From: Leucobacter tenebrionis
GTDB taxonomy: Bacteria > Actinomycetota > Actinomycetes > Actinomycetales > Microbacteriaceae
Assembly: GCF_019884725.1 (NCBI RefSeq)
Contig: NZ_CP082322.1
Span: forward strand, 620,001 to 684,000
Reading direction: 5' to 3'
Length of the DNA: 64,000 nucleotides
The notes under the pieces were generated by a model, which saw only the letters and a list, made by a program, of their open reading frames with translations, ran no database searches and had not been told where the DNA came from. The position numbers were made by a program, and so were the translations under genes. Below, piece after piece: positions 24,773 through 33,621 of the stretch (its first letter is position 1; every line of letters starts with the position of its first letter).

Positions 24773-26302
24773 TCACCACTCGAGGGTGCCGAGCGTGGCT
24801 TCCGTCTCGTGCGGCTGACCACCACGGGTGTACTCGATGGAAACCTTGCTCCCTCCCTCGTGCATGCGCACGAGGGCCGAGACCGACGTTCCGTCGACCG
24901 CGGGCACACCGTCGACCGCGGTGATGACGTCCCCCGCGCGCAGACCGGCCTTGGCGGCGGCCCCGCCCCGGGGGACGTCGACGAGCAGGCCCCCGGCATG
25001 GTTCGCGTCCTCATCGGTGTCCTGGCTGGAGTCGGCGACCGAGGCGCCCAGCAGGCCGTGCGAGGGCTTCTCGCCGTCGATGATCTCGTCTGCGACGCGG
25101 GTGGCCAGGTTCACCGGGATGGCGAATCCGAGGCCGTCGCTGCCCGCGACGCCCTGCGAGCTCGTGGGCGACGCGATCGCGACATTGATGCCGATCAGCT
25201 CTCCGTTACCGTTGAGCAGTGCGCCGCCCGAGTTGCCGGGGTTGATCGAGGCATCCGTCTGGATGACCGGGAGCGTGACGGTGCCGCTGTTCGACTGCTG
25301 CTGCTCCTGCTGCTGGTCTTCGCCGGGGAGCCCGAAGCGGAAGTCCCACGGAGCCGAACCGCTTCCCCCCTCGTCCTGCTGCGGCGTGGGGTCCTGAGGA
25401 ACCAGTGCGCTGCCGACCGAGATCCCTCGGTTCACCGCGCTGACCACACCGCTCGTCACGGTGTTCGCGAGGTTGAGCGGCGCCCCGATCGCGACCGCGA
25501 GGTCGCCGACGTTGAGCTGACTCGAATCCGCCGTCTTGATCGCGGGCAGGTTGTCGGCGTCGACCTTGACCACGGCCAGGTCGGCGTAGGGAGCGGTGCC
25601 GACCACTTCCCCGTCGAGGATGCGGCCATCGCTCAGCTTGACGCGCACCTGCGGGTCGAAGGTCGCCCCGTCGAGCGTGACGACGTGGGCGTTGGTGATG
25701 ATGTAGCCGTCCTCGCGGTAGATCACGCCCGAACCCGAGCCCGACGCCCCCTCGCCCGCGACCTCGAGCGTGACGACGCTCGGCGTCGCGACCGCGGCGA
25801 CGCCGGAGATCTGCGTCGCGTTATCGGCGTTGTTGAGGGTCAGCGTGCCCGAATTGCCGCTCTGGGCCACTGTCTGAGGGGCCGCGTTCGAGGCGACGAT
25901 CGCGGCGACCCCTCCGCCCACCACGCCTCCGAGCAGCGCGCCGATCGCGAGACCGGCGAGCAGCGCGCCGCTGCGGCTCTTGGGGTGGGCGGCAGCGGTC
26001 GCAGTCCCGGCGGGGGTGCTCGGGCCGGCCGAGACGCTTGGGCCGGCCGGACCGGCCGGGGCACCCGGGGCGCTCGAGCCGACCGGCGCACCCTGCGGCC
26101 ACGCAGCCGTCTGCTGGTGCTCGGCGACGTTCTCTGGCAACTGCGTCGTCGGCGCGGTGTGAGACATCGGCGCCGGGTGAGGCGCCGACCGCTCGGCTCC
26201 CGCCTGGTCGGTGTGCTGCGGCGCAGCGCCCTCGCCGGCGCTCACCTGAGCGGAGGGGTCGTACTGAGCGCCCGGTCGGTCGTTCTCGGGGGTGGTCGTC
26301 AT
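24773..26302 (-). CDS. Membrane-anchored HtrA/DegP-type serine protease with PDZ domain
   Basis: 509 residues: a Pro/Ala/Gln-rich cytoplasmic region (1-110), one Gly/Ala-rich transmembrane helix (~112-138), a trypsin-like domain and one PDZ domain (~410-505). The catalytic triad is visible as His206 (TNAHVV), Asp241 (YADLAVV) and Ser358 (NPGNSGGALL). Such S1C proteases act outside the membrane on misfolded or cell-wall proteins. A Gln/Pro-rich insert (about 300-340) interrupts the protease domain. The ATG at 26302 is chosen over an upstream frame extension because AAGGGAG lies 6 bases before it. No stress regulator is adjacent. Confidence 0.93.
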   Translation of the reverse strand: MTTTPENDRPGAQYDPSAQVSAGEGAAPQHTDQAGAERSAPHPAPMSHTAPTTQLPENVAEHQQTAAWPQGAPVGSSAPGAPAGPAGPSVSAGPSTPAGTATAAAHPKSRSGALLAGLAIGALLGGVVGGGVAAIVASNAAPQTVAQSGNSGTLTLNNADNATQISGVAAVATPSVVTLEVAGEGASGSGSGVIYREDGYIITNAHVVTLDGATFDPQVRVKLSDGRILDGEVVGTAPYADLAVVKVDADNLPAIKTADSSQLNVGDLAVAIGAPLNLANTVTSGVVSAVNRGISVGSALVPQDPTPQQDEGGSGSAPWDFRFGLPGEDQQQEQQQSNSGTVTLPVIQTDASINPGNSGGALLNGNGELIGINVAIASPTSSQGVAGSDGLGFAIPVNLATRVADEIIDGEKPSHGLLGASVADSSQDTDEDANHAGGLLVDVPRGGAAAKAGLRAGDVITAVDGVPAVDGTSVSALVRMHEGGSKVSIEYTRGGQPHETEATLGTLEW

Positions 26303-26442
26303 TGGGGGCTCCCTTCTCTTGCTCCTACCCTGGCCTGCGAACTTATGAATTGCATTTACGAGCACTGCATGTCGCCTGCGGATCATCGGGATGCGGGAGA
26401 GTGCGGCCCTGGCAGCGACCTCCGGTCAGCTCCATCCCTGAT

Positions 26443-26471
26443 TTGCATTCGAGTCGGCCTCCACGTATAGT
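26443..26471 (+). promoter_or_regulatory. Promoter of the first initiator tRNA gene
   Basis: -35 TTGCAT (26443-26448), 17-base spacer, -10 TATAGT (26466-26471). Transcription would begin near 26478, six bases before the mature tRNA 5' end. Confidence 0.7.
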
Positions 26472-26483
26472 TATTTCTTGTGC

Positions 26484-26557
26484 CGCGGGGTGGAGCAGTT
26501 CGGTAGCTCGCCGGGCTCATAACCCGGAGGTCGTAGGTTCAAATCCTGCCCCCGCAA
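26484..26557 (+). tRNA. Initiator tRNA-fMet (CAT), copy 1
   Basis: 74 bases without CCA. It folds as a cloverleaf with acceptor CGCGGGG/CCCCGCA, which leaves the C1:A72 mismatch diagnostic of initiator tRNA, an anticodon stem ending in three G:C pairs (GGG-CTCATAA-CCC), and a T-arm GTAGG-TTCAAAT-CCTGC. The 3' CCA is not encoded; the next bases are CGA. Confidence 0.97.
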
Positions 26558-26562
26558 CGAAG

Positions 26563-26602
26563 AAACAGCCTCTGATCAGCTAAAACTGATCAGAGGCTGT
26601 TT
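26563..26602 (+). terminator. Rho-independent terminator after tRNA-fMet copy 1
   Basis: A perfect 17-bp stem (26563-26579 with 26586-26602) with a 6-base loop; the 5' arm starts AAA and the 3' arm ends TTT, giving a bidirectional A/T-flanked hairpin. It also lies 41 bases past the stop of the convergent P-type ATPase gene and probably ends that transcript too. Confidence 0.93.
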
Positions 26603-26642
26603 GGTTTCCAGGCGCCGCGGTCCAGCGCTCGAGTATCGGTTT

Positions 26643-28514
26643 CTATCGGCGACGGGTTCTACGCTCCCCACTACTATGCCTCGGCGCCCGCAGTGCCCGG
26701 AGGGCGCCGAGGATCGCGATGAGATCGACGGCCTCCTGCAGCCAGGCGCCGACGAGGGCCGGCAGAAAACCGAGTGCCGCGACGACCATCAGTCCGACGC
26801 TGATCACGATGCCGAGCCAGATGCTCTGCAGCGCGATGCGCACGGTGTCCCGGCCGATCCTCACCGCTTCAGCCGCGCCGGAGATCCGGTCGAAACGATT
26901 CACGACATCAGCCGACTCGCTCGCCGCCGTCGCACCTTTCGCCCCCATCGCAAAACCCACGTCGGCCGCGGCCAGCACGGGAGCGTCGTTGAGGCCGTCA
27001 CCCACCATCATCAGCGGGCGGGGACCCATGCCGGCGATGATCCGCACTTTGTCCGCCGGGCGGCACTCGGCGTGCACTTCCTCGATGCCGATCTCGGCTG
27101 CGAAGGGAGCCGCGGTCGCGGCCACATCACCGGTGACCATCGCCATGCGCTCGACTCCGAGCGCGCGCATCTCCGCCACCGTGCTCGCCGCATCGCCTCG
27201 GAGGCGATCCCGCATCACGATCGTGCCGACGAAACGGTCGTCCAGCGAGACGTAGATCGCGAGCTCCCCGGCCTCCAACCGCGCACGGACCATTCCCTTC
27301 GCGTGCTCGGCGATCCAGGCCGGCTTTCCAACGCGCACGACGCCCGAGGAGATACGGGCCGCGACCCCGTTCGTCGCGTGCTCCTCGGCCGCCTCGACCG
27401 GCAGCAGCTCGACATCGCGCAGCTTCGCCGCCTGAATGACGGCACCCGAGAGCACGTGCGAGGAGTACACCTCCGCGGAGGCGGCGAGCCGCAGCACCTC
27501 GTCTTCATCGAAACCGGCGGCAGGCTCGACACGGCGCGGTTCGGGTCGACCCGTGGTGAGCGTACCCGTCTTGTCGAAGGCCACCGACCGCACACGGGCG
27601 AGCTGCTCGAGCACGCTTCCCCCCTTCACGATGAGTCCCGCCTTCGCCGCCCGGCTCATGCCGCCCAGGAACGCGACCGGGGCCGCGATCAGCAGCGGGC
27701 ACGGCGTCGCCACCACCAGCACCTCGGCGAAGCGGACGGCCTCGCCACTCACCCCCCAGGCCGCGGCCGCGATCGCGAGGGAGAGCAGCGTGAACGGCAC
27801 GGCGTAGCGGTCCGCGAGGCGCACGGTCGTCGCCCTGCTCTCCTGCGCTTCGCGAACGAGGGTCACGATCTGCTGATACTGGCTGTCGTCGGCGACCGCG
27901 ACTGCCCGCATCCGCACCGCTGCCCGCCCGTTCACCGCACCGGAGGCCACCATTTCACCGGCCACGCGCTCCACCGGCAGACTCTCGCCCGTGAGCGACG
28001 ACTCGTCGAACGCTGCCGCCTCGTCAAGCAGCACCGCGTCGACCGGCACCAACTCCCCCGGCCTGACCAGCAGTACATCGCCGACCGCGACATCATCGAC
28101 GTCGATCGTCTCGAAGCCCGGTGCACCGTCGATCTCGATCTCGCGACGCGCCTGCTGCGGCGCCCGGCTCAGCAGCGCGGTCAGCTCGCGCTGCGAACGG
28201 TGCTGCGCGTAATCCTCCAGCGCCTCTCCTCCGGTGAGCATCAGCACCACCACGAGTGCGGCCCAGTACTCGCCCACCGCCACTGTCGCCACGATCGCGG
28301 TGACCGCCAGGATATCGAGCCCGGCATGGCCCCGCAGCAGAGAACGGATCATACCGACCGCCTGCCACACCGCGATGCCGATCGCGTACGCGCTCACAAG
28401 CCACGGCACGAGACGGTGAGCCGGAGTGAGCAGAAGGAGTAGCCCCACTATCGCGACGAGCAGGGTCGCGAAGACGAACGGATAAGCACGGATCGCGGTG
28501 CGCAGGCGCTTCAC
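26643..28514 (-). CDS. Heavy-metal translocating P1B-type ATPase without N-terminal metal-binding domain
   Basis: 623 residues. It begins directly with membrane helices (~12-30, 36-55) and lacks the HMA domain of CopA/ZntA. It has the actuator loop SSLTGES near residue 172, the transmembrane metal motif TPCP at 270-273, phosphorylation site DKTGTLT with Asp314, and the hinge GDGLNDAPVLAAADVGFAMG. TPC-type transporters differ in metal; specificity (Zn, Cd, Co, Cu or other) cannot be read here. The GTG start has GAGG 5 bases upstream. It lies, antisense, between two copies of the initiator tRNA-terminator unit, an odd placement suggesting insertion or duplication. No metalloregulator is adjacent. 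Confidence 0.92.
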   Translation of the reverse strand: MKRLRTAIRAYPFVFATLLVAIVGLLLLLTPAHRLVPWLVSAYAIGIAVWQAVGMIRSLLRGHAGLDILAVTAIVATVAVGEYWAALVVVLMLTGGEALEDYAQHRSQRELTALLSRAPQQARREIEIDGAPGFETIDVDDVAVGDVLLVRPGELVPVDAVLLDEAAAFDESSLTGESLPVERVAGEMVASGAVNGRAAVRMRAVAVADDSQYQQIVTLVREAQESRATTVRLADRYAVPFTLLSLAIAAAAWGVSGEAVRFAEVLVVATPCPLLIAAPVAFLGGMSRAAKAGLIVKGGSVLEQLARVRSVAFDKTGTLTTGRPEPRRVEPAAGFDEDEVLRLAASAEVYSSHVLSGAVIQAAKLRDVELLPVEAAEEHATNGVAARISSGVVRVGKPAWIAEHAKGMVRARLEAGELAIYVSLDDRFVGTIVMRDRLRGDAASTVAEMRALGVERMAMVTGDVAATAAPFAAEIGIEEVHAECRPADKVRIIAGMGPRPLMMVGDGLNDAPVLAAADVGFAMGAKGATAASESADVVNRFDRISGAAEAVRIGRDTVRIALQSIWLGIVISVGLMVVAALGFLPALVGAWLQEAVDLIAILGALRALRAPRHSSGERRTRRR

Positions 28515-28649
28515 GTGATCCTCAGTCGGCGTTCTGCATCAGCTGTTTCACAGATCCAGGCTATCGCGAACGGAGCCGCGCCCGCACTCGCCGCCCGCGC
28601 CCACGCACATCCTCCTCTTAGGCCTCAACACCACCGTCCGCGCGTCGAT

Positions 28650-28678
28650 TTGGATGTCGGCTCACCTCTGAGTAGATT
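28650..28678 (+). promoter_or_regulatory. Promoter of the second initiator tRNA gene
   Basis: -35-like TTGGAT (28650-28655), 17-base spacer, -10 TAGATT (28673-28678). This promoter sequence differs from that of copy 1, so it is not part of the duplicated unit. Confidence 0.6.
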
Positions 28679-28688
28679 GGAGGTGTGC

Positions 28689-28762
28689 CGCGGGGTGGAG
28701 CAGTTCGGTAGCTCGCCGGGCTCATAACCCGGAGGTCGTAGGTTCAAATCCTGCCCCCGCAA
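28689..28762 (+). tRNA. Initiator tRNA-fMet (CAT), copy 2
   Basis: Sequence identical to the tRNA at 26484-26557, with the same C1:A72 mismatch and the three G:C pairs in the anticodon stem; CCA not encoded. Confidence 0.97.
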
Positions 28763-28767
28763 CGAAG

Positions 28768-28807
28768 AAACAGCCTCTGATCAGGTGAAACTGATCAGAG
28801 GCTGTTT
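28768..28807 (+). terminator. Rho-independent terminator after tRNA-fMet copy 2
   Basis: The same 17-bp stem as after copy 1 (28768-28784 with 28791-28807), with loop GTGAAA, followed by T-rich sequence. Confidence 0.93.
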
Positions 28808-28849
28808 GGTTTCCAGGCGCTGCGAACCGGATCACTCCTGCCCAGGCAG

Positions 28850-29040
28850 CGCCCGAACGGCACGAGCGGCACCGAAACGGCCACCCGCCTCGCAAAGCTA
28901 GGAGTGCTCGTCGAGCCGCTGGCGCGTCTCACCCGTCTCCCCCGCACCGACGACACGATCGCCCTCGGCTACGGAGGGAACCCGTGCTCCGGCTCGAACG
29001 GGGCCTGCGAGAGGTGCTCGACGTCTGCTGCTGGTCGAAG
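28850..29040 (+). pseudogene. Possible remnant of a MocR/PdxR-type (GntR-aminotransferase) gene C terminus
   Basis: This lies in the 414-base stretch (28821-29234) without an intact gene. One plus-strand frame reads LAKLGVLVEPLARLTR, then IALGYGGNP at about 28890-28985, which resembles the C-terminal end of MocR-family regulators (GV-x-VEPL ... LGYG). The similarity then continues in another frame as LERGLREVLDV from about 28987, as if a frameshift had occurred. No start codon or upstream domain is present, so only the end of the gene could have survived. The match rests on my memory of the family and is short. The rest of the stretch shows nothing else except the terminator at 29175-29212. 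Confidence 0.3.
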
Positions 29041-29174
29041 AGGTCGGATGCGAAAGCAGCACGGCCCTGGGCCTGGCAGAACTCCGGCGATTCTCCGGAA
29101 ACCGGCAGAGTTCGGCCGCCTGGGCCCGATCTCCCGCGAATCACCGGCGATTCTCACACTGTCTCAAACACCGA

Positions 29175-29212
29175 GGCGGCCCGGCCGGGAGCATCCTCCC
29201 GGCCGGGCCGCC
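29175..29212. terminator. GC-rich terminator hairpin downstream of the UPF0182 gene
   Basis: A perfect 17-bp stem (29175-29191 with 29196-29212) with a 4-base loop CATC, 23 bases beyond the stop of the minus-strand UPF0182 gene. The stem is nearly all G and C, and no clear T-run follows on either strand. Confidence 0.7.
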
Positions 29213-29234
29213 CTGATGATGGGTGCCGACCGCC

Positions 29235-32200
29235 CTATTCCGCAGCCAGCGCGTCCTCGAGCGCCGCGCGCAGCCGCTCGTCGGCGTCGCCGAAGGCGGT
29301 CCAATCGCCGTCCTGCATCGCCTTGTCGCGGTCGCGAATCGCCTGCTGCATCTCGCGCAGAGCTTCGTCGAGCGACGCGTTCGACCCTCCGGATCCCGCG
29401 GTCCCGCCGGTGTCGGCCGAACCTGAATCACCGGAATCGGTGTCCCCGGTGTCGCCCGGATCCTCGGTCGTCGGGTCCTCGGTCGTCGTCGTGGTGCCTC
29501 CGTCTCCGGCGCTGGCGCCCGAGTCTCCGCCGAAGAGCGCGTCGAGCGCCTCATCGAGCGTGTCCTCGAAGGCGATCTGGTCGCCGAACGCGACGAGCAC
29601 CTTCTGCAGGATCGGGAAGCTCGTGCCCGAAGACGCCTTCACATACACCGGCTGCACATACAGCAGGCCCCCGCCGACCGGCAGAGTCAGTAGGTTGCCG
29701 CTGATCACCTGGCTCTCGCCCTGGCGCAGGATGTTGAGCAGACGCGACACCTCGGAATCCGTGGTGAAGCTGTTCTGCACCTGTCCGGGGCCGGGAATCG
29801 GATCGCCCTTCGGCAGCGTCAGCAGTTTGAGCGTGCCGTACTCGTCGGACACCTCGCCGTCCTTCGAGCCCGCGTTGGAGTTCGCCGCGAGATACCCGGT
29901 GAGGATGTCTCGCGATCCCTCGCCCTGCTGGTCGGGGATGTACGTCGAGTAGATCGAGTAGTTCGGCTCGGCATCGGCGCCCGCGGCGAGCGTCAGGTAG
30001 TAGGGCGGCTGCGCCAGCGTCTGCGCGTTGCCCCCGCTCGAACTCGACACGGGGTCGTTGGGCGTGCGCCAGCGGTCCTCGGCCGAGTAGAACGCGTCGG
30101 CGTCGGTGACGTGGTATTCGCCGAGCATCGCGCGCTGCACCTTGAAGAGGTCGCTGGGGTAGCGCACGTGAGCCAGCAGGTCGCCGCTCATCTCGGAAAC
30201 ACTCTTGAGCGTGTCGGGGAAGATATTGCCCCAGGCCTTGAGCAGCGGATCCTCATCGTCCCAGGCGTACAGATTCACCGAGCCGTCATACGCGTCGACG
30301 GTGGCCTTGACCGAGTTGCGGATGTAGTTGACGGGCTTCGGCAGAGGGTCGGTGCGCTCGTTGTCGGCGTCGACCGTCAGCTCGTTCATGTCCGTCACCT
30401 CGGAGTACGGGTAATCGGAAGAGGTCGTGTATCCGTCGACGATCCAGACGATCCGGTTGTCGACCACCGAGGCGTACGGGGCTCCGTCGATGGTGAGGTA
30501 GGGCGCGACCTTCTGCACCCGGTCGACGGGGTCTCGGTCGTAGAGGATCTGCGATCCGTCGACCACGGCGCCCGACAGCAGCACCTCCATGTCCTGGAAC
30601 TTCAGCGCGTAGATCAGCTTGGTGAAGAGGTTGCTCAGCTCGGGGCCGCCGTCGCCCGAGAACGTCGTCATGTTCTGACGCCCCTCCTCGTTCTCCGCGG
30701 GAGCCTCCGTGCTCTCGGGTTCGACGGTCTCCTGCTCGCCCGAGGTCTCGGCGGGCGTCGCACCCTCCTCGTTCTCAGCGGAGGCCTCGGCCGAGCTCTC
30801 GGCGTCGGCCGGGAAGTCGAGCTCGATGGCGCGATCCCGCTCGCCGCCCACGATCGAGTACTCGGGAGAGTTGGTGCCGAAGTAGACACGGGGTTCGAAC
30901 TCGCCCAGCTTGCCGCTGGTCGGGATCCCGTTCTCCAGGAACACCGGCTCGCCGCCGGGCGATCGCTGGTTGCCGAAGGCCGCCACGAGCCCGTAGCCGT
31001 GGGTGTAGACGAGCGTGCGGTTGTACCAGCCGTCCTGATCGCTGATGTCGATATCGCGGATCGCCGACACCGTGTCCTCGACCTCCCCGTCGATCTCGTA
31101 GCGGTCGACGTTCAGAGAGGAGGGGAACTTGTAGTACTGACGGATCTGCTCGAGCTGCGAGAAGGTGGGAGAGACGATCTCGGGGTCGATGATGCGGATG
31201 TTCGCGGTCGTCACAGCGTCGTTGCGCAGCGCGCCGGGTTCCGCATCCGTCACCGCGTCGTAGCGCTCGACCTCGACGTCGTCGATGCCGTAGGCGGCAC
31301 GGGTGGCCTCGATATTGCGCTCGACGTACTCGGCTTCGAGGCTCTTCTCGTCGGGCCCGACCTGGAACTGCTGCACGGCCCACGGGTAGCCCACTCCGAG
31401 CACGATGCTCGACACGAGGAAGAGGGCGGTGCCGATGACCGGCAGCCGCCACTTGCCAGTGAAGGCCGTCACGAGGAACAGCACCGCGACGATCACCGCG
31501 ATGCCCGCGAGGATCTGCTTGCCGGGGATCACGGCGTGCACGTCCTGGAACAGGGCGCCGGTCCAGCGCCCCCCGGTCTCCGTGAGCGAGGCGTACTGGT
31601 CGAGCCACAGGCTCACGGCCTGCAGTGCCAGGTAGAGGGTCGCGATCACCGCGGCCTGGATGCGGGTGGCCTTCGAGACGCGCACGTCGCGCCCCGAGAA
31701 CGAGATGCCGCCGTACAGGTAACTCGTGGCGACTCCCGCGATGAGCGCGATGAGCGCGACCGCCGACGCGAACCCTACGATCCCCTGCAGAATCGGCAGA
31801 TCGAAGAGGTAGAAGGAGACGTCGAATCCGAACTGCGGATCCTTCTCACCGGTGGGTTCGCTGTTCAGCCAGAGCAATGCGCGCTGCCACTGCGTCGCGG
31901 TGCTGATGCCCGCGAACAGACCGAACGCGGCGGGGAGCGCCCACTTCACCAGTCGCCGCAGCGGCTCGAAGAGCTCCTGGTAACGATCGAGCTGCGCGGT
32001 GAGGCGGGCATAGACCGGCCGCTTCCGGTAGGCGATATCGATCGCGAAGAACAGCGGCACCGCCATGCCGACGAAGCCGATGAGGAACATCACCGCCGCT
32101 GCGATCCACTGCGTGGTGAGTACCGGCAGATACCCGACCTGTCGGTACCAGAGCACCTCGGTGAACACCGAAGCGACGGCGAGAAAGCCGAGGATCAGCA

Positions 32201-32282
32201 GCACCACCAGCACGACGGTGATGGCGAGTGGAGAGATTCTTCGCGGACTGGCAGCCGGAGCGCCTGCGTTCTGGTCGGTCAC
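29235..32282 (-). CDS. UPF0182 family large membrane protein
   Basis: A 1015-residue member of UPF0182 (the M. tuberculosis member is Rv3193c, as I recall). About seven transmembrane helices fill the first ~310 residues, starting at 18-41. A long extracytoplasmic domain follows, with conserved stretches such as YGLVAAFGNQRSPGGEPVF and YFGTNSPEYSIVGG. It contains an acidic Glu/Ser/Thr/Pro-rich insert near 505-545 and ends with a Thr/Asp/Gly/Ser-rich linker and a small charged helix. The function is unknown; a cell-envelope role is likely from topology. The GTG start begins MTDQNAGAP. The next gene upstream (YlbL-like) is on the same strand 116 bases away, and the two may be co-transcribed. Confidence 0.93.
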   Translation of the reverse strand: MTDQNAGAPAASPRRISPLAITVVLVVLLILGFLAVASVFTEVLWYRQVGYLPVLTTQWIAAAVMFLIGFVGMAVPLFFAIDIAYRKRPVYARLTAQLDRYQELFEPLRRLVKWALPAAFGLFAGISTATQWQRALLWLNSEPTGEKDPQFGFDVSFYLFDLPILQGIVGFASAVALIALIAGVATSYLYGGISFSGRDVRVSKATRIQAAVIATLYLALQAVSLWLDQYASLTETGGRWTGALFQDVHAVIPGKQILAGIAVIVAVLFLVTAFTGKWRLPVIGTALFLVSSIVLGVGYPWAVQQFQVGPDEKSLEAEYVERNIEATRAAYGIDDVEVERYDAVTDAEPGALRNDAVTTANIRIIDPEIVSPTFSQLEQIRQYYKFPSSLNVDRYEIDGEVEDTVSAIRDIDISDQDGWYNRTLVYTHGYGLVAAFGNQRSPGGEPVFLENGIPTSGKLGEFEPRVYFGTNSPEYSIVGGERDRAIELDFPADAESSAEASAENEEGATPAETSGEQETVEPESTEAPAENEEGRQNMTTFSGDGGPELSNLFTKLIYALKFQDMEVLLSGAVVDGSQILYDRDPVDRVQKVAPYLTIDGAPYASVVDNRIVWIVDGYTTSSDYPYSEVTDMNELTVDADNERTDPLPKPVNYIRNSVKATVDAYDGSVNLYAWDDEDPLLKAWGNIFPDTLKSVSEMSGDLLAHVRYPSDLFKVQRAMLGEYHVTDADAFYSAEDRWRTPNDPVSSSSGGNAQTLAQPPYYLTLAAGADAEPNYSIYSTYIPDQQGEGSRDILTGYLAANSNAGSKDGEVSDEYGTLKLLTLPKGDPIPGPGQVQNSFTTDSEVSRLLNILRQGESQVISGNLLTLPVGGGLLYVQPVYVKASSGTSFPILQKVLVAFGDQIAFEDTLDEALDALFGGDSGASAGDGGTTTTTEDPTTEDPGDTGDTDSGDSGSADTGGTAGSGGSNASLDEALREMQQAIRDRDKAMQDGDWTAFGDADERLRAALEDALAAE

Positions 32283-32398
32283 GTCTTCGAGTTACTTTCC
32301 TGTCCTGAGTGCGCGCCTGAGGCGCGCCGGGCGGGTTCTGCGCACCACCCTATCGGTCGCCGCTGACAAAGAGCCCGAGCCCGAGCGTCGGAGAACCG

Positions 32399-33487
32399 CT
32401 ACCCGTCGATGTCGCAGCGCTCGACTCCGGCCGGCTCCTTCCCGGCCGCCGCGGCCTCCACCGCGGCGACGGCCTCGCCGAGGTTCGCGACGGGCGCGAT
32501 CCGGAGTCCGTCGGGCCGCTGCCGAGGCAGGTCGTCGCAGTTGCCCAGCGGCATGAGGAACAGGTCGCTCTCGGCGCGATCCGCCGCCCACATCTTCTGC
32601 GTCAGACCGCCGATCGCGCCGACCTCGCCCTCGTCGGTGATCGTGCCCGTCGCGCTGACAGTGAGGTCTCCGAGCATGCTGCCGGGCGTGAGCTTCTCGA
32701 CGAGCCCCATCGCGAAGGCCAGGCCCGCGCTCGGTCCGCCGATCTCGGTGAGACTGATATCGACCTCGTGCGGGAGGTCGTACTGCGACGCGATCGTCGC
32801 GCCGATCAAGGGCTCTCCCCCGCCCTGGGGCACGCGGGGTTCGAGCGTCGCCTCCCGCCGATCGCCGTCGTGTTCGAACCCGACGGCGATCCGCCCGCCC
32901 TCGCCCGCCGCGCCGATGCGCGACCGCAGCTCGCCGAAGTCGGCGATCGGCTCGCCATCGACCGTCAGCAGCACGTCGCCCTCCTCGAGCACGCCGTCGG
33001 AGGGGCCGTCGGGGATCACACCCGCCACGCTCAGCTCGACGTCCACGGGCTCTCCCAACCACCGGAACGCCGCAGCCGCCGCCTGCTGCTGGGACGAGTC
33101 CATGTACGCGGCGTTCTGATCCTGCCGCTGCTCGAGAGTGACGCCCTCGGGATAGAACTCCGTCACGGGGGCCACCCGCTGCGCCGGGTCGAAGATCGCC
33201 GGAAGCAGAGAGAGCCAGCTCTGCGGGTGCTCGGGGTCGCCCAGAATCGAGACGGTGAGCAGGTTGAGCTCCCCCTCGGTCTCGAACAGCTCCGTGTCCT
33301 CGACTGCGATGACGGGCCCCGTGCTCCCGTCTTCGAGCTGCACCTCGCCGAGCGTGTCGACGACGGGGCCGGGCCGCTCGATCGCGAACGGCGAGGGGAT
33401 CAGCGCCGCCAGCAGAACCGCGCAGGCGAACAGGGCGAGAACGAGCAGGACGCGCAGGCGACGGCGTTCCATCAGTTCGTGGTCCAC
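32399..33487 (-). CDS. PDZ-domain Lon-like (S16) membrane-anchored protease, YlbL-type
   Basis: A 362-residue secreted or anchored protease. It has one N-terminal transmembrane helix (~10-30), a lumenal domain, a PDZ domain (about 145-225, GVLEEGDVLLTVDGEPI) and a C-terminal Lon-type catalytic domain with the Ser in GGPSAGLAFA and the Lys in QKMWAA of the Ser-Lys dyad. Its relatives in Bacillus (YlbL) and mycobacteria (Rv3194c) lack an ATPase domain. The GTG at 33487 is chosen because GAGGAGA lies 4-6 bases before it; GTG at 33499 and ATG at 33472 are alternatives. It is divergent from the DUF2342 gene, as in mycobacteria. Confidence 0.88.
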   Translation of the reverse strand: MDHELMERRRLRVLLVLALFACAVLLAALIPSPFAIERPGPVVDTLGEVQLEDGSTGPVIAVEDTELFETEGELNLLTVSILGDPEHPQSWLSLLPAIFDPAQRVAPVTEFYPEGVTLEQRQDQNAAYMDSSQQQAAAAAFRWLGEPVDVELSVAGVIPDGPSDGVLEEGDVLLTVDGEPIADFGELRSRIGAAGEGGRIAVGFEHDGDRREATLEPRVPQGGGEPLIGATIASQYDLPHEVDISLTEIGGPSAGLAFAMGLVEKLTPGSMLGDLTVSATGTITDEGEVGAIGGLTQKMWAADRAESDLFLMPLGNCDDLPRQRPDGLRIAPVANLGEAVAAVEAAAAGKEPAGVERCDIDG

Positions 33488-33621
33488 TCGTCTCCTCACT
33501 GGGTCTCACGGTTGTTCGCAGTCGGCGCAATGGGATTCGCCGAGCGTCGGCCAATCTAGCAGGCGGATCTGACGGAGGTGCCGTAGCGTGGTTGACGACG
33601 CAGAAGCGTAAGGAGCGGGTA

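Larger units (their letters stand above)
26479..26615 (+). repeat. 137-bp direct repeat, copy 1 (initiator tRNA plus terminator)
   Basis: Matches 28684-28820 over 137 bases with two differences, both in the terminator loop (CTAAAA here, GTGAAA there). The identity starts 5 bases before the tRNA and stops 13 bases after the terminator stem. Confidence 0.9.
28684..28820 (+). repeat. 137-bp direct repeat, copy 2
   Basis: Second copy of the repeat at 26479-26615 (135 of 137 identical). The two copies are 2.2 kb apart in the same orientation and flank the P-type ATPase gene. Confidence 0.9.

Noticed and set aside
22351..24924. Long open frame (857 codons) on the plus strand, antisense to the two-domain transferase
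   Set aside because: Arg/Asp/Gly-rich with no domain; it arises from the third-position GC bias of the real minus-strand gene.
26484..28762. Duplicated tRNA as attL/attR of an integrated element
   Set aside because: No integrase or mobile gene lies between the repeats, and the whole tRNA plus terminator is repeated rather than a 3' fragment; a duplication or recombination origin is kept open instead.
30111..32366. Plus-strand open frame antisense to UPF0182
   Set aside because: Low-information His/Arg/Gly/Val-rich sequence; the UPF0182 frame is unmistakable.
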